Shown here in pieces: positions 31,753-41,397 of a stretch of DNA of 64,000 nucleotides (the first letter of the stretch is position 1; each line of letters starts with the position of its first letter). The stretch covers positions 2,108,501-2,172,500 of the forward strand of contig NZ_SGWE01000004.1 in the NCBI RefSeq assembly GCF_013337115.1. The letters are read 5' to 3'. The notes beneath the pieces were generated by a model. It was not told the origin of the DNA. It saw only the letters and a program-made list of their open reading frames with translations, and made no database searches. The translations under genes were made by a program, and so were the position numbers. Origin of the DNA: Deinococcus sp. JMULE3. Lineage in GTDB: Bacteria > Deinococcota > Deinococci > Deinococcales > Deinococcaceae.

Positions 31753-32280
31753 ATGACCAAACCGCTGCTGGACCCGGCTGCCCTGGCCCCCATGGGCGCC
31801 ACGCCCGAGGACGTCCGCGCCCGTCTGGACCGCGAACTCGATCTGTTCCACGCGCACCTGCGCACCCGTCAGGGCGACTGGACCCACACTCAGCCGGGGC
31901 GCGACTGGAGCCCCGCGCAGGAGGCCGAGCACGTCCTGAAGATCAACGACTCCATCGCGCGCGGCGTCGGCCTGCTGCTGTCCAAACGGGAACTGCGCCC
32001 CATGCCGCAGACGCCCGGTGAACTCACGCCCGACGGCCGCCGCGTCGCCCCGCCCCACACCCAGCCCGGCGCTGCGGGCCTCGCGTGGGACGACCTGGAC
32101 GCCACCTGGACGCACAGCCGCGCGGGCCTGAGCATCGTCACGGGCGCGCTGCGCGCCACGCCCGGCCGGACCCTCTGGCACCCGTTCTTCGGGGAACTCG
32201 ACGCGCTGGACTGGACGCGCATGGTCGCCGCGCACCTGTACCAGCACCGCAGGGCCCTGGAACGGAGCGCGCAGCCGTGA
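31753..32280 (+). CDS. DinB-like four-helix-bundle protein
   Basis: 175 residues, DinB/YfiT-like superfamily: metal-binding four-helix proteins, often thiol-dependent transferases. Landmarks: DLFHAHLRTRQGDWTHTQPGRDWSPAQEAEHVLKIND (~27-63) with WSPAQEAEHV the usual first metal-ligand helix, HPFFGELDALDWTRMVAAHLYQHR near the end with the other histidines. TACACT 6 nt before ATG suggests leaderless start; an upstream in-frame ATG made by repeat copy D adds 12 codons. It overlaps the next gene by GTGA. Reaction unknown. Confidence 0.8.
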   Translation: MTKPLLDPAALAPMGATPEDVRARLDRELDLFHAHLRTRQGDWTHTQPGRDWSPAQEAEHVLKINDSIARGVGLLLSKRELRPMPQTPGELTPDGRRVAPPHTQPGAAGLAWDDLDATWTHSRAGLSIVTGALRATPGRTLWHPFFGELDALDWTRMVAAHLYQHRRALERSAQP

Positions 32281-32708
32281 CCGCGCCCACCTCCCGCACG
32301 GACAAGGGCACGCGCGGGTTCGATATCGACCTGCACGTCACCTTCACCCGCCCGCTGCCCGAAGCGCAGGCCCGCGCCGCGCTGCTGGCCCTGCCGGGCT
32401 TCACGGTGGACCTGTACCGCCCACACCCCAACCCCACCGGCCAGACCCCCACCCAGACCCCGGAGGAGGTGCCGGGCGTGCCGTCCGCGCGCCTGACCGG
32501 TCCCCTGAGCGACCCGGACGCTGTTCGCGCCGGACTCGCCGCGCTGCTGGGCGGGGACGCCCGCTACGTCGAGGTCGGTCTGCGCGGCTTCCTGCGCAGC
32601 GCCCAGGGGCAGACCGAATGGATGCCCTGGCGCCGCAACGTCGTCCTGCCGCGCGCCGACGTCGCCCGCGTGACCTTCGAGGAGAGCATCCGCTTCGTGC
32701 TGGAATGA
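32277..32708 (+). CDS. conserved hypothetical protein, coupled to the DinB-like gene
   Basis: 143 residues. GTG start overlaps the DinB-like gene stop (GTGA). No domain is recognised: a small alpha/beta protein (FDIDLHVTFTRPLPEAQARAALLALPGFTVDLYRP) with a Pro/Thr loop. Its TGA stop is the left flank of repeat copy E. It is convergent with the oxidoreductase gene. Confidence 0.65.
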   Translation: MTAPTSRTDKGTRGFDIDLHVTFTRPLPEAQARAALLALPGFTVDLYRPHPNPTGQTPTQTPEEVPGVPSARLTGPLSDPDAVRAGLAALLGGDARYVEVGLRGFLRSAQGQTEWMPWRRNVVLPRADVARVTFEESIRFVLE

Positions 32709-32840
32709 CATCGACTCCGGTGGAATGGTTCCTGCCAACCATTCCACCCGAGCGGAGCGAGTAGGAGAGAAAGGGGGTCCGGGAGTGGAGTGGGGGATCG
32801 GTGTTGTTCCGATCCCTCCACGAAACGGACGGGCTCCCTC
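32709..32840 (-). repeat. TGA-flanked palindromic repeat, copy E
   Basis: 132 bp directly after a TGA stop (32706-32708), with TCA at 32841-32843 on the other side. The ends are degraded compared with other copies. Hairpin 1 arms GGATCGG/CCGATCC and hairpin 2 arms GGTGGAATGG/CCATTCCACC both differ from the other copies while staying complementary. Confidence 0.8.
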
Positions 32841-32865
32841 TCATGCATGACCCGGAGGCTGAAGC

Positions 32866-35022
32866 TCAGCTGCCGGGGCGCAGGGGCAGGGTCCGCAGGC
32901 GCTGGCCGGTCAGGGTGAACACCGCGTTCGCCACGGCCGCCGCCGCCGGGCCCATCACGGGTTCGCCCAGGCCCTGCGGGTCCTCGCCGCTCTCGATCAG
33001 GAGCACCTCGACCTCCGGCGCGTCCCGCAGGGGCAGGAGGCGGTACCGGTCGAAGTTCGACTCGACTACCCGCCCGTCCTGAATGGTCAGCTCCTCGTGC
33101 AGCGCGGAACTCAGGGCCATCATCACCGACCCCTGGATCTGCAGCCGCGCGCCGTCCGGGTTCACGACCAGTCCGGGGTCCACGGCGACCGTCACGCGGT
33201 GCACCCGCACCCGCCCATCTTCTACCGAGACCTCCGCGACCAGCGCCGAGGCGGTGTTCAGGTCCAGGCAGCACGCCACGCCGCGTGCCCGGCCCGCCGC
33301 GACGGGCGTGCCCCACCCGGCCGCCCGCGCAGCGCGGTCCAGCACGGTCCGCAGGCGACCCCCGTCCCCGCCTGACCCCAGGTGCCGCAGCCGGAACGCC
33401 AGCGGGTCCACCTGCGCGGCGTGCGCGAGTTCGTCCATGAAGCTCTCCAGCGCGAACGTGTTCGGCAGGACGCCCAGGCCGCGCCAGTACCCGGTCGGGA
33501 CGGGCAGCGCCTCGCGGCGGTTCACGACCCGGTACGCCGGGAGGTCGTACGGCAGGAACTGCCCCAGCAGGCCGCCCGGATCGAAGCCCAGCGCGTCCCG
33601 CACGAACTCCGGCATGCCGGTCTGCCCCCAGATGATGTCGCCGCCCGCCGTGAACTGCTCGACGCCCCGCACCCGCCCGTCCGCGCCCACACTGCCCCGC
33701 AGAACGTGATGGGTGGGCGGCCGGTAGAAGGCGTGCTGGAGGTCCTCCTCGCGCGTCCAGCCGACATGCACGGGCTTCCCGACCGCCGCCGAGAGCCGCG
33801 CGGCCTCCAGCGCCGCGTGCTGCCCCGCCTTGCGCCCGAAGCCCCCGCCCAGCTGCGTCGGGTGCACCAGCACCTCGCGGTCCTTGCCGAACACGCCGCG
33901 CAGGTCGTCGACGATCTTCTGCGGGTACTGCGTGGACGCCCACACCTCGATCCGCCCGCCCGCCTGCACGTCCGCCAGGGCCGCCAGGGGTTCCAGGTGC
34001 GCGTGCGCGGCCAGCGGCGTGCGGTACTCGGCCCGCACCACCGTGCCCCCATCCAGGGCCGCGCGGACGTTTCCGCGCCGCCGCAGCACCGACCCCGACC
34101 CCGCCTGAATCTGCGCGTCCAGGTCGGCGCTGCTGGCGGTCGTGCCGCCCTCCCAGCGCAGGTCCAGGGAAGGCAACGCCGCGCGGGCCTGCGTGCGCGT
34201 CCGCGCGACCACGCCCGCGAACCCCGCCCCGACATCAATCACGACCCGCTCCACGCCCGGCTGCCGCCCCGCCGCGCCCGCCGACGCCGACACCAGCCGC
34301 GCCCCGAACCTCGGCGGGCGCGCCACCGCGCCGAACAGCATGCCCGGCAGGCGCGCGTCGTACCCGTACGTCGCCGTGCCGAGCACCTTGTCCCGGAAGT
34401 CCGTGCGCGGCATGGCCCGCCCGATCCGCTTGAAGTCCCGCCGCGCCTTCAGCACGGGCGCGGCCTCCGGAATCACCCACTCGCCCTGCTTGCCCGCCAC
34501 GACCTGCGCGTACCCGATGCGCTCGCGCGAACCCGCCACGAAGAACGACCCACCCGCCGCCGTCAACCGCGCCGCCGGAACGCCCAGCTGCCGCGCCGCC
34601 TCCTCCCGCAGGAGTTCGCGCAGGGTCGCCGCCGCCTCACGCAGCGGACGGTACAGCGCCTTCACACTGGTCGACCCGAACGTGAACATCGTCCCGCCCG
34701 CGTAGCCGCGCGCCGTGTCCGCCTGCCGCACCGTCAGCTGCTCCGGCGTGACCTCCAGCTCCTCCGCCGCGATCTGCGCCAGCGCCGTGTGAATGCCCTG
34801 CCCCATCTCGACCTTCGGGACGAAGAACGTCACCCCGGCGGGCGTCACCTCGAACCACAGGTCCGGGTCGCGCGGCGCGTCCTGCGGGCCGGTGCCGTTC
34901 TCCTCGATGAACTCCACCAGCGCCGGGCGGCCCGCGTTCAGCGCCAGCGGCGCCCCCACGATCAGCACCCCCGCGCCGCTGCCCAGGCCGATCAGGACCC
35001 GGCGGCGCGTGACGGGCTTCAC
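32866..35022 (-). CDS. molybdopterin-dependent oxidoreductase large subunit (IorB type)
   Basis: Large subunit of a xanthine-oxidase-family molybdenum enzyme of the isoquinoline 1-oxidoreductase/aldehyde dehydrogenase type, acting outside the cytoplasmic membrane. 718 residues from the GTG at 35022. N-terminal twin-arginine-like signal (VTRRRVLIGLGSGAGVLIVGAPLALNA). Moco-binding landmarks: VEMGQGIHTALAQIAAEEL (~66-84), LGGGFGRKAGQHAALEAARLS (~385-405), TGYWRGLGVLPNTFALESFMDELA (~500-523) and GLGEPVMGPAAAAVANAVFTLTG (~685-707) containing the conserved active-site Glu. Its partner is the [2Fe-2S] gene just upstream. Substrate not predictable. Confidence 0.87.
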   Translation of the reverse strand: MKPVTRRRVLIGLGSGAGVLIVGAPLALNAGRPALVEFIEENGTGPQDAPRDPDLWFEVTPAGVTFFVPKVEMGQGIHTALAQIAAEELEVTPEQLTVRQADTARGYAGGTMFTFGSTSVKALYRPLREAAATLRELLREEAARQLGVPAARLTAAGGSFFVAGSRERIGYAQVVAGKQGEWVIPEAAPVLKARRDFKRIGRAMPRTDFRDKVLGTATYGYDARLPGMLFGAVARPPRFGARLVSASAGAAGRQPGVERVVIDVGAGFAGVVARTRTQARAALPSLDLRWEGGTTASSADLDAQIQAGSGSVLRRRGNVRAALDGGTVVRAEYRTPLAAHAHLEPLAALADVQAGGRIEVWASTQYPQKIVDDLRGVFGKDREVLVHPTQLGGGFGRKAGQHAALEAARLSAAVGKPVHVGWTREEDLQHAFYRPPTHHVLRGSVGADGRVRGVEQFTAGGDIIWGQTGMPEFVRDALGFDPGGLLGQFLPYDLPAYRVVNRREALPVPTGYWRGLGVLPNTFALESFMDELAHAAQVDPLAFRLRHLGSGGDGGRLRTVLDRAARAAGWGTPVAAGRARGVACCLDLNTASALVAEVSVEDGRVRVHRVTVAVDPGLVVNPDGARLQIQGSVMMALSSALHEELTIQDGRVVESNFDRYRLLPLRDAPEVEVLLIESGEDPQGLGEPVMGPAAAAVANAVFTLTGQRLRTLPLRPGS

Positions 35023-35176
35023 AGGCCCTCCGGTTGAACGGGTGTCGTGCACCGTTCAACCCGAGCGGAGGCGACTCGCAGAGCTGCCCCGCAGAGAAGG
35101 AGAGATACGGGTTCCGGGCGTGGAGCCGGCAGATCGGTGGTGTTCCGATCTGCGGGCGGAACAGACGGAACCCGTA
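35022..35176 (-). repeat. TGA-flanked palindromic repeat, copy F, between the oxidoreductase subunits
   Basis: 155 bp between TCA at 35019-35021 and 35177-35179 (TGA stop of the small subunit on the coding strand). Hairpin arms AGATC/GATCT and GGTTGAACGG/CCGTTCAACC. The right end on the coding strand is GGAGGGCCTG instead of GGAGTCCGTA, so GGGCCTGTGA occurs on both sides; that keeps the GTG start of the large subunit. Confidence 0.85.
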
Positions 35177-35635
35177 TCACAGGCCCCCTCGTTTCAGTTC
35201 CGCCGCGCGGGCGACCGCCCGGCGGATCGAGTTGTACCCGCCGCAGCGGCAGAGGTTGATGCCTGCCGCCTCCTCGATCTGCGCGGGCGTGGGGTCCGTG
35301 GTGCGCTCCAGCAGGGCCGCCGCCGACATCAGGTGCCCGGGCAGGCACCACCCGCACTGCAACGGGTTTTCCAGGAACGCCTGCTGCACCGGATGCAGCC
35401 GCTCGCCGCGCGCGAGGCCCTCGACGGTCGTGACCTCGCGTCCCGCCGCTGCGCTCGCTGGGGTCAGGCACGCGCGGGTGACCTGTCCGCCGATCAGGAC
35501 CGTGCAGCTGCCGCACGCGCCGATCCCGCAGCCGTAGTGCGTGCCGGTCAGGCCCAGTTCGTCGCGCAGCACCCACACCAGCATCTCGTCGGGGTGCGTG
35601 ACCTCGCGGCGCTGGCCGTTCACGGTCAGTTGCAC
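35177..35635 (-). CDS. [2Fe-2S] small subunit of molybdenum oxidoreductase (IorA type)
   Basis: Electron-transfer subunit with two [2Fe-2S] clusters passing electrons from the molybdenum site to an acceptor. 152 residues. Plant-type ferredoxin cluster YGCGIGACGSCTV (~41-53) plus ACLTP, then second cluster CGWCLPGHLMSA (~100-111) and NLCRCGGYNSI (~133-143). Together with the large subunit it forms the two-subunit IorAB type, without an FAD subunit. GTG start with a weak GGGG upstream. The original GTGA overlap with the large subunit has been split by repeat copy F. Confidence 0.92.
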   Translation of the reverse strand: MQLTVNGQRREVTHPDEMLVWVLRDELGLTGTHYGCGIGACGSCTVLIGGQVTRACLTPASAAAGREVTTVEGLARGERLHPVQQAFLENPLQCGWCLPGHLMSAAALLERTTDPTPAQIEEAAGINLCRCGGYNSIRRAVARAAELKRGGL

Positions 35636-35729
35636 GCCGACCCCTGTTCACCGTTGTTCATGAAGCCAGCTTAATCAGGTGGCCGCCGCGCGACTGCACG
35701 CCGGACCGCCATCATCTGCCGCCCGGCAG

Positions 35730-36911
35730 TCAGCCCAGGGCCCAGCCCAGCGCCGCGCAGAGCGGCACGACCACCCACGCGGGCACCCGGCCCGCCGTCA
35801 GCGCCGCGTACGCCAGCAGCGCGCCCGCCAGATCGGCCGGGCCGCGCACCGCGCCCGTGAACACTGGCGTGTACAGCGCCGCCAGCAGCAGGCCCACCAC
35901 GCCCGCGTTCACGCCCGCCAGCGCGGCCCGCGCGCCGCTGCGGCCACTGAGCGCGGACCAGAACGGCAGCGCCCCCAGCATGAGCAGCGCGCCCGGCAGG
36001 AAGATCCCCAGCGTGCCCAGCAGCGCCCCCAGGCCAGTCCCTAGGCCCAGGGCGGGCGCGGCGGCGGCCCCCAGGTACGACGCGAACGTGAACAGCGGCC
36101 CCGGCATGGCGTTCGCCGCGCCGTACCCCGCCACGAACACCCCGTGCGGCAGCAGCCCCGGCACGAACGCGGGTTCCAGCAGCGGCAGCACCACGTGCCC
36201 CCCGCCGAACACCAGTGCGCCCGCCCGGAACGTCGCCCACAGCAGCGCCCACCCGCCCCCCAGTGCCGACAGGCCCGCGAGGGTGACGGCCAGCGCCGCG
36301 CCCAGCGCCAGCAGCGCACCCCCCGCCCGGCGCGACACCGGCACGCGCAGCGTCTGCCCCACGGCGACTGGCGCCGTCAGGACCCGCCAGCCGATCAGCG
36401 CGCACAGCCCCAGCACCCCCAGCGTGCCCCACCCGCCCGCGCCCGCCCACCACGCGGGCAGCACCAGCAGCGCCGCCGCCGCGCCCAGCGCCAGCCCCGC
36501 CCGCATCCGGTCCGTCACCAGCGCGCCCCACATGCCCGCCACCGCCTGCGCCACGACCGCTGCGGCCGCCAGCTTCACGCCCTGCACCCACCCCGCCCCG
36601 TCCGCCGCGCCGCCCGCCAGCGTCCCGCCCAGCAGCGCCATGAGCAGCGCACTCGGCAGCGTGAAGCCCAGCCACGCCGCGCCCGCCCCCACCCACCCGG
36701 CCCGGTGCAGGCCCACCGCCAGCCCCACCTGTGAACTGCTCGGGCCCGGCAGGAAGTTCGCCACCGCCACCAGTTCCGCGTACTCCGCGTCACCCAGCCA
36801 CGCGCGCCGCTCCACGAACTCCGCGCGGAAGAAGCCCAGGTGCGCGACCGGCCCCCCGAAACTCGACAGGCCCAGCCGCAGGAACACCGTGAAGACCTCA
36901 AGGGCGCGCAT
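35730..36911 (-). CDS. chrA: chromate transporter family protein
   Basis: CHR-family membrane protein, usually linked to chromate efflux coupled to the membrane potential. 393 residues with ~10 transmembrane segments in two homologous halves. N-terminal half GLSSFGGPVAHLGFFRAEFV (~14-33) and VAVANFLPGPSSSQVGLAVG (~49-68); C-terminal half FRAGALVFGGGHVVLPLLEPAFV (~220-242) and GYGAANAMPGPLFTFASYLG: both halves carry the G-G and PGP motifs. ATG start; adjoining genes give no metal-resistance context. Confidence 0.9.
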   Translation of the reverse strand: MRALEVFTVFLRLGLSSFGGPVAHLGFFRAEFVERRAWLGDAEYAELVAVANFLPGPSSSQVGLAVGLHRAGWVGAGAAWLGFTLPSALLMALLGGTLAGGAADGAGWVQGVKLAAAAVVAQAVAGMWGALVTDRMRAGLALGAAAALLVLPAWWAGAGGWGTLGVLGLCALIGWRVLTAPVAVGQTLRVPVSRRAGGALLALGAALAVTLAGLSALGGGWALLWATFRAGALVFGGGHVVLPLLEPAFVPGLLPHGVFVAGYGAANAMPGPLFTFASYLGAAAAPALGLGTGLGALLGTLGIFLPGALLMLGALPFWSALSGRSGARAALAGVNAGVVGLLLAALYTPVFTGAVRGPADLAGALLAYAALTAGRVPAWVVVPLCAALGWALG

Positions 36912-36997
36912 TCCCCCCAGCGTACCGGACCGCTTGTCAGGGCCACCTCCGGCTCTCCGGGCTGCTCCTCACGCGGGAATGCAGGAGAATGCCCGGC

Positions 36998-37783
<786 letters not shown>

Positions 37784-37853
37784 ATGAACCCCATGGGCCG
37801 CGTCAGGGTAGGGTGCCCCGGCGCGGCCCTTCCACGTCCGGGGCCGGGGGGTG

Positions 37854-37882
37854 TTGACAGTTTCGGCAGTCGCCTATAAAGT
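37854..37882 (+). promoter_or_regulatory. tRNA-Leu promoter
   Basis: Consensus -35 TTGACA at 37854-37859 and CTATAAAGT downstream. TATAAA gives a 15-bp spacer, TAAAGT a 17-bp spacer. This is the best sigma-70-type promoter in the window and lies ~50 bp before the tRNA. Confidence 0.75.
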
Positions 37883-37930
37883 AAGCGAGCCCTGAAACGC
37901 GCCCGAGCGCGGGCGAGAATACCAAAGGTG

Positions 37931-38016
<86 letters not shown>

Positions 38017-38020
38017 CACA

Positions 38021-38050
38021 GAAGACCCCAGCAGAAATGCCGGGGTCTTC
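38021..38050 (+). terminator. terminator after tRNA-Leu
   Basis: 9-bp perfect stem GAAGACCCC/GGGGTCTTC with a 12-nt loop, followed by CTGTCTTG. Confidence 0.75.
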
Positions 38051-38121
38051 CTGTCTTGCATGGCGGTTCACAGGGCAGCGGAGGGGAGACCAGTCCGGCC
38101 TCCCCTCCGCTGCGGCGTTCC

Positions 38122-39267
38122 CTACCGGCGTTTGCGGCGGATGGCGTCCTCGTACACGGCTTCCAGCGCGGCGGCGCGGGTGGTCAGGTCGTACTGCGCG
38201 GCGCTGGCCCGCGCACCGGCCTGCAGCGCGGGCAGCCGGGCGGGCAGCAGGGTGTCCAGCAGCCCCTCTGCGAGCGCCTCGGGCGTGGCGGCGCGGACGG
38301 TGCCGTTCACGCCCTCCTGGATCAGGTCCAGCGCGGCGGGACTCTGCGCGGCGACCAGCGGCGCGCCCGCCGCGAGCGCCTCGATCATGCTCATCGGGAG
38401 CACCTCGCTGGTGCTGGCCGTGATGAACGCGTCGGCGGCCGCCAGCGCCTGCGGTACCCGCTCGTAGGGGACCGGGCCGGTGAAGGTCACGCCCTCGGGA
38501 GCCGACTGTTCCAGCGCGGCGCGGCTGGGGCCGTCCCCGACGACCAGCAGGCGCAGGTCCGGGCGGCTGGCGCGGGCGCGGTCGAAGGCGCGCAGCATGA
38601 CGTCCAGGTTCTTCTCGGGGGCCAGTCGCCCCAGCGACACGACCAGCGGCGCGTCTGGCGACACGTGGTACTGCTCGCGGAACGCGGCGCCCGTCGCGGC
38701 GCGGAACGCGGCGAGGTCCACCGGGTTCGGCATCAGGTCCACCTGACCCTGGAAGCCGTACTCGCGCAGCATGTCCACCATCGCGCGGCCCGGCGCGAGC
38801 ACCGCGTCCACCCGGCGCGCGAAGGCGCTCACGTGCGGGCGCAGCACCGCGCGGCCCACCCGCTTGGGCATCGGCGCGTAGTGCAGGTACTGGTCGTACT
38901 GCGTGTGCGCCGTGTACACGACAGGCGCCCCGGACAGCCGCGCCCACTTCAGGGCCAGCTGCCCCGCCAGGAACGGGTGCATGGTGTGCAGCACGTCCAG
39001 CCCGCGCAGCGGCAGCCGCGAGGTGAGCAGGGGGCCCGGCGCGAGCATCACGGGGTAGTCCGCCGGGGCGCCCAGCGCCCGCGCGCCCGCGAACGAGGAA
39101 TTCAGGCGGTACACGCCGTCCTCGTGGGGCGGCATCAGCGGGTGGCGCGGCGCGAAGATCCGCACCTCGTGCCCACGCTCGCGCAGGCCCCGCGCGAACA
39201 GCGCCGTGCTGGTCGCCACCCCGTTCCGGGACGGCAGGTAGGTGGCAGTGACAATCCCGACGCGCAC
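38122..39267 (-). CDS. family 4 glycosyltransferase
   Basis: 381 residues, GT-B fold. [28 protein letters not shown] is the typical N-terminus; [16 protein letters not shown] (~118-133) has the acceptor-site His/Asp; [19 protein letters not shown] (~208-226), [55 protein letters not shown] (~265-309) with E-x7-E. Similar to glycolipid or phosphatidylinositol-type glycosyltransferases, for example those making diacylglycerol glycosides in Deinococcus membranes, but that is inference. Convergent with tRNA-Leu, divergent from hisA. Confidence 0.87.
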   Translation of the reverse strand: MRVGIVTATYLPSRNGVATSTALFARGLRERGHEVRIFAPRHPLMPPHEDGVYRLNSSFAGARALGAPADYPVMLAPGPLLTSRLPLRGLDVLHTMHPFLAGQLALKWARLSGAPVVYTAHTQYDQYLHYAPMPKRVGRAVLRPHVSAFARRVDAVLAPGRAMVDMLREYGFQGQVDLMPNPVDLAAFRAATGAAFREQYHVSPDAPLVVSLGRLAPEKNLDVMLRAFDRARASRPDLRLLVVGDGPSRAALEQSAPEGVTFTGPVPYERVPQALAAADAFITASTSEVLPMSMIEALAAGAPLVAAQSPAALDLIQEGVNGTVRAATPEALAEGLLDTLLPARLPALQAGARASAAQYDLTTRAAALEAVYEDAIRRKRR

Positions 39268-39326
39268 CCGCGCAGTGTAGCCCCCCCCGGCGCCCCCGCG
39301 CGAGCAGGCCCCGTATCCTGAAGCGG

Positions 39327-40040
39327 ATGCAAGAGCCGCTCATCATTCCCTGCGTGGACATCCAGTCCGGCCGCGCCGTGCGCCTGTTCGAAGGCGACCC
39401 CGACCGCGAGACCGTCTACTTCAATTCGCCCCTGGACGCCGCCCGCCACTGGGTGAGCCTGGGTGCGGGCCTGGTGCACCTCGTGGACCTGGACGCCGCC
39501 ACCGGACGCGGCGAGAACCGCGCCGTGATCGCCCAGATCACGCAGGAACTCGGCGTGCCCGTGGAGGTCGGCGGCGGCATCCGCAGCCGCGACGCCGCCG
39601 AGGACCTGCTGCGCCTGGGCGTGGACCGCGTCGTGATCGGCACGGCGGCCGTCAAGCAACCCGAACTCGTGCGGGAATTGATCGCCGCGCACGGCCCCGA
39701 GCGCGTGGTCGTCAGCCTGGACGCACGCGGACTGGAGGTCGCCACGCACGGCTGGGCGCAGGGCAGCGGCGTCATGGTCGCCGACCTGACCCCCACCCTG
39801 GCCGACGCGGGCCTGGAAACCCTGATCTTCACGGACGTCACCCGCGACGGCACCCTGCGCGGCCTGAACCGCGACCTGATGGCGCAGGTCCGCCGTCTCT
39901 GGACGAACACCCTGATCGTGGGCGGCGGCGTCGCGAACCTGGACGACGTGCGCCTGCTGCGTGAGGAGCGCATCGAGGGCGCCATCGTGGGCCGCGCCAT
40001 CTACGAGGGCACCCTGCCGTTCCCCGCCACGCTGGACTGA
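39327..40040 (+). CDS. hisA: ProFAR isomerase of histidine synthesis
   Basis: Isomerises ProFAR to PRFAR, fourth step of histidine biosynthesis. 237 residues, (beta/alpha)8 barrel. [19 protein letters not shown] (~6-24) with catalytic Asp11; [53 protein letters not shown] (~166-179) with Asp and Thr; [20 protein letters not shown] 7 nt before ATG shows a leaderless start. No other his genes are near. The TGA stop is the left flank of repeat copy G. Confidence 0.94.
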   Translation: MQEPLIIPCVDIQSGRAVRLFEGDPDRETVYFNSPLDAARHWVSLGAGLVHLVDLDAATGRGENRAVIAQITQELGVPVEVGGGIRSRDAAEDLLRLGVDRVVIGTAAVKQPELVRELIAAHGPERVVVSLDARGLEVATHGWAQGSGVMVADLTPTLADAGLETLIFTDVTRDGTLRGLNRDLMAQVRRLWTNTLIVGGGVANLDDVRLLREERIEGAIVGRAIYEGTLPFPATLD

Positions 40041-40172
40041 TCCGGATTCCGTCTGTTTCGTTGACAACCCGGGACAGCACCGGGTTGCCAACTCCACGCC
40101 CGGAACCCGTTTCGCTCCCGCTCGCTCCGCTCGGGTTGAAAGGTTTTGCAAACCTTTCAACCGGAGTCCATA
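40041..40172 (+). repeat. TGA-flanked palindromic repeat, copy G
   Basis: 132 bp between TGA at 40038-40040 (hisA stop codon) and TGA at 40173-40175. Hairpin 1 arms AACCCGG/CCGGGTT; hairpin 2 arms GGTTGAAAGG/CCTTTCAACC. Confidence 0.9.
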
Positions 40173-40175
40173 TGA

Positions 40176-40226
40176 TCCGGACTCCGGTTGAATAGCGTAT
40201 CAAGCCGTTCAATCCGAGCCGCTGCG
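40176..40226 (-). repeat. truncated reverse copy of the same repeat
   Basis: Begins right after the right-hand TGA of copy G: TCCGGACTCCGGTTGAA, then a decayed hairpin 2 (GTTGAA..TTCAA) and CCGAGC, after which the match ends at the 3' end of the LRR gene. A head-to-head remnant. Confidence 0.65.
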
Positions 40227-41295
40227 TTACAGGTACACCTGTCCGCCCCGCGCGATCAGCGCGTCGAAGGCGTCCGGTAACTTCTCGATGCGGTTCCAGC
40301 GCAGGTCGAGTTTCCGCAACCCCGGCAGGTGCGCCAGTGCCTCCGGGAGGGTGGTCAGCCTGTTGGCGCGCAGGTCGAGGGTGTGCAGTGCGCTCAGGCC
40401 GCCCAGCGTATCCGGCAGGTGCGTCAGGGCGTTGAAGCGCAGGTTCAGCGTGGTCAGGCGCGACAGGTGCCCCAGCGAGTCCGGCAGCGCCGTCAATGCG
40501 TTGCCCTGCAGGTCCAGCACCTCCAGCGCCCCGCACCCGCCCAGGCTGGCGGGCAGAGCGGTCAGGCGGGCGTTCATGACGTGCAGTTCCCGCAGCGCAC
40601 CCAGCGCCCCGACGCTGTCGGGCAGGGCCTCCAGCGGGTTGCCGTACAGCCGCAGCTCCGTCAGCGAGCGCAGGTCACCCAGCCAGTCCGGCAGGCGCGT
40701 CAGGGCGTTGTCCGTCACGTTCAGGTACGTCAGCGCGCCCAAATGCCGCATGGACTCCGGCAGTCCCGTCAGGCGGTTATGACTCATACGGACTCCGGTT
40801 GAAAGGTTTGCAAAAACTTTCAACCCGAGCGGATGCGAGTAGGAGCGAAACGGGTTCCGGGCGTGGAGTTTACAACCCGGTGATGTTCCGGGTTGTAAAC
40901 GAAACAGACGGAATCCGTATCAGGTACAGGAACGCCAGCCGCTCCAGCCCGCCGAACACGTCCGGCAGGGCCGCCAGCGCGTTGTGCCCCAGGTCCAGCA
41001 TCCGCAACTCGCGCAGGTCACCCAGCGCGTCCGGCAGCGCCGTGAAGCGGTTCGCGGACAGGTTCAGCGTCCGCACCCCGCCGCGCGTCCACACCCAGTC
41101 CGGCACGCCCGTCAGCGCATTGTCGTACACGCTCAGCGCCGTCAGGTCCGGCGCGGCCTCCCGCTCCGGCAACGCGCCCAGGCCCAGCCCGTCCAGATTC
41201 ACGCGCCGCACCCCCGACCAGTCCGGCAGGTCCAGCAGCGCCGCCCCCCGAACTTCCGAGAGGTGCTGGTGGACGGGCATGGGGGCAGCAGACAT
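40227..41295 (-). pseudogene. leucine-rich-repeat protein gene split by a repeat insertion
   Basis: Reverse-strand gene in two pieces. The 5' part (41295 down to ~40923) starts MSAAPMPVHQHLSEVRGAALLDLPDW and gives LRR units to LERLAFLYL, then runs into repeat copy H and stops at 40870. The 3' part (40787 to 40227) begins SHNRLTGLPESMRHLGALTYLNV and holds about seven more units of the L-x2-L-x-L-x2-N-x-L-x2-LP type. Removing the 133-bp repeat plus one TCA joins CTG-TAC-CTG to AGT-CAT-AAC, restoring the LRR LYLSHNRLTGLP in frame, ~310 residues in all. The 3' half also has a repeat-made GGAG-N5-ATG and may be expressed alone. Confidence 0.85.
40787..40919 (-). repeat. TGA-flanked palindromic repeat, copy H, inside the LRR gene
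   Basis: 133 bp flanked by TCA at 40784-40786 and 40920-40922. Hairpin arms AACCCGG/CCGGGTT and GGTTGAAAG/CTTTCAACC. The only copy not at a stop codon; the empty site can be inferred from the LRR periodicity, which proves insertion with a 3-bp duplication. Confidence 0.92.
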
Positions 41296-41397
41296 GCCCG
41301 CAGCGTAGCGGCAGCGGGCACGGCGCGGGCATGCACTTGAGCTGCGGGCTCGGAGGACACCTGCTCATTCCTCACCGCCCACAGCTCGTGGCCCGGC

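Noticed and set aside
35671..36696. Gly/Ala/Arg-rich reverse ORF overlapping chrA
   Set aside because: Out-of-frame shadow; chrA with its two CHR halves occupies this strand in another frame.
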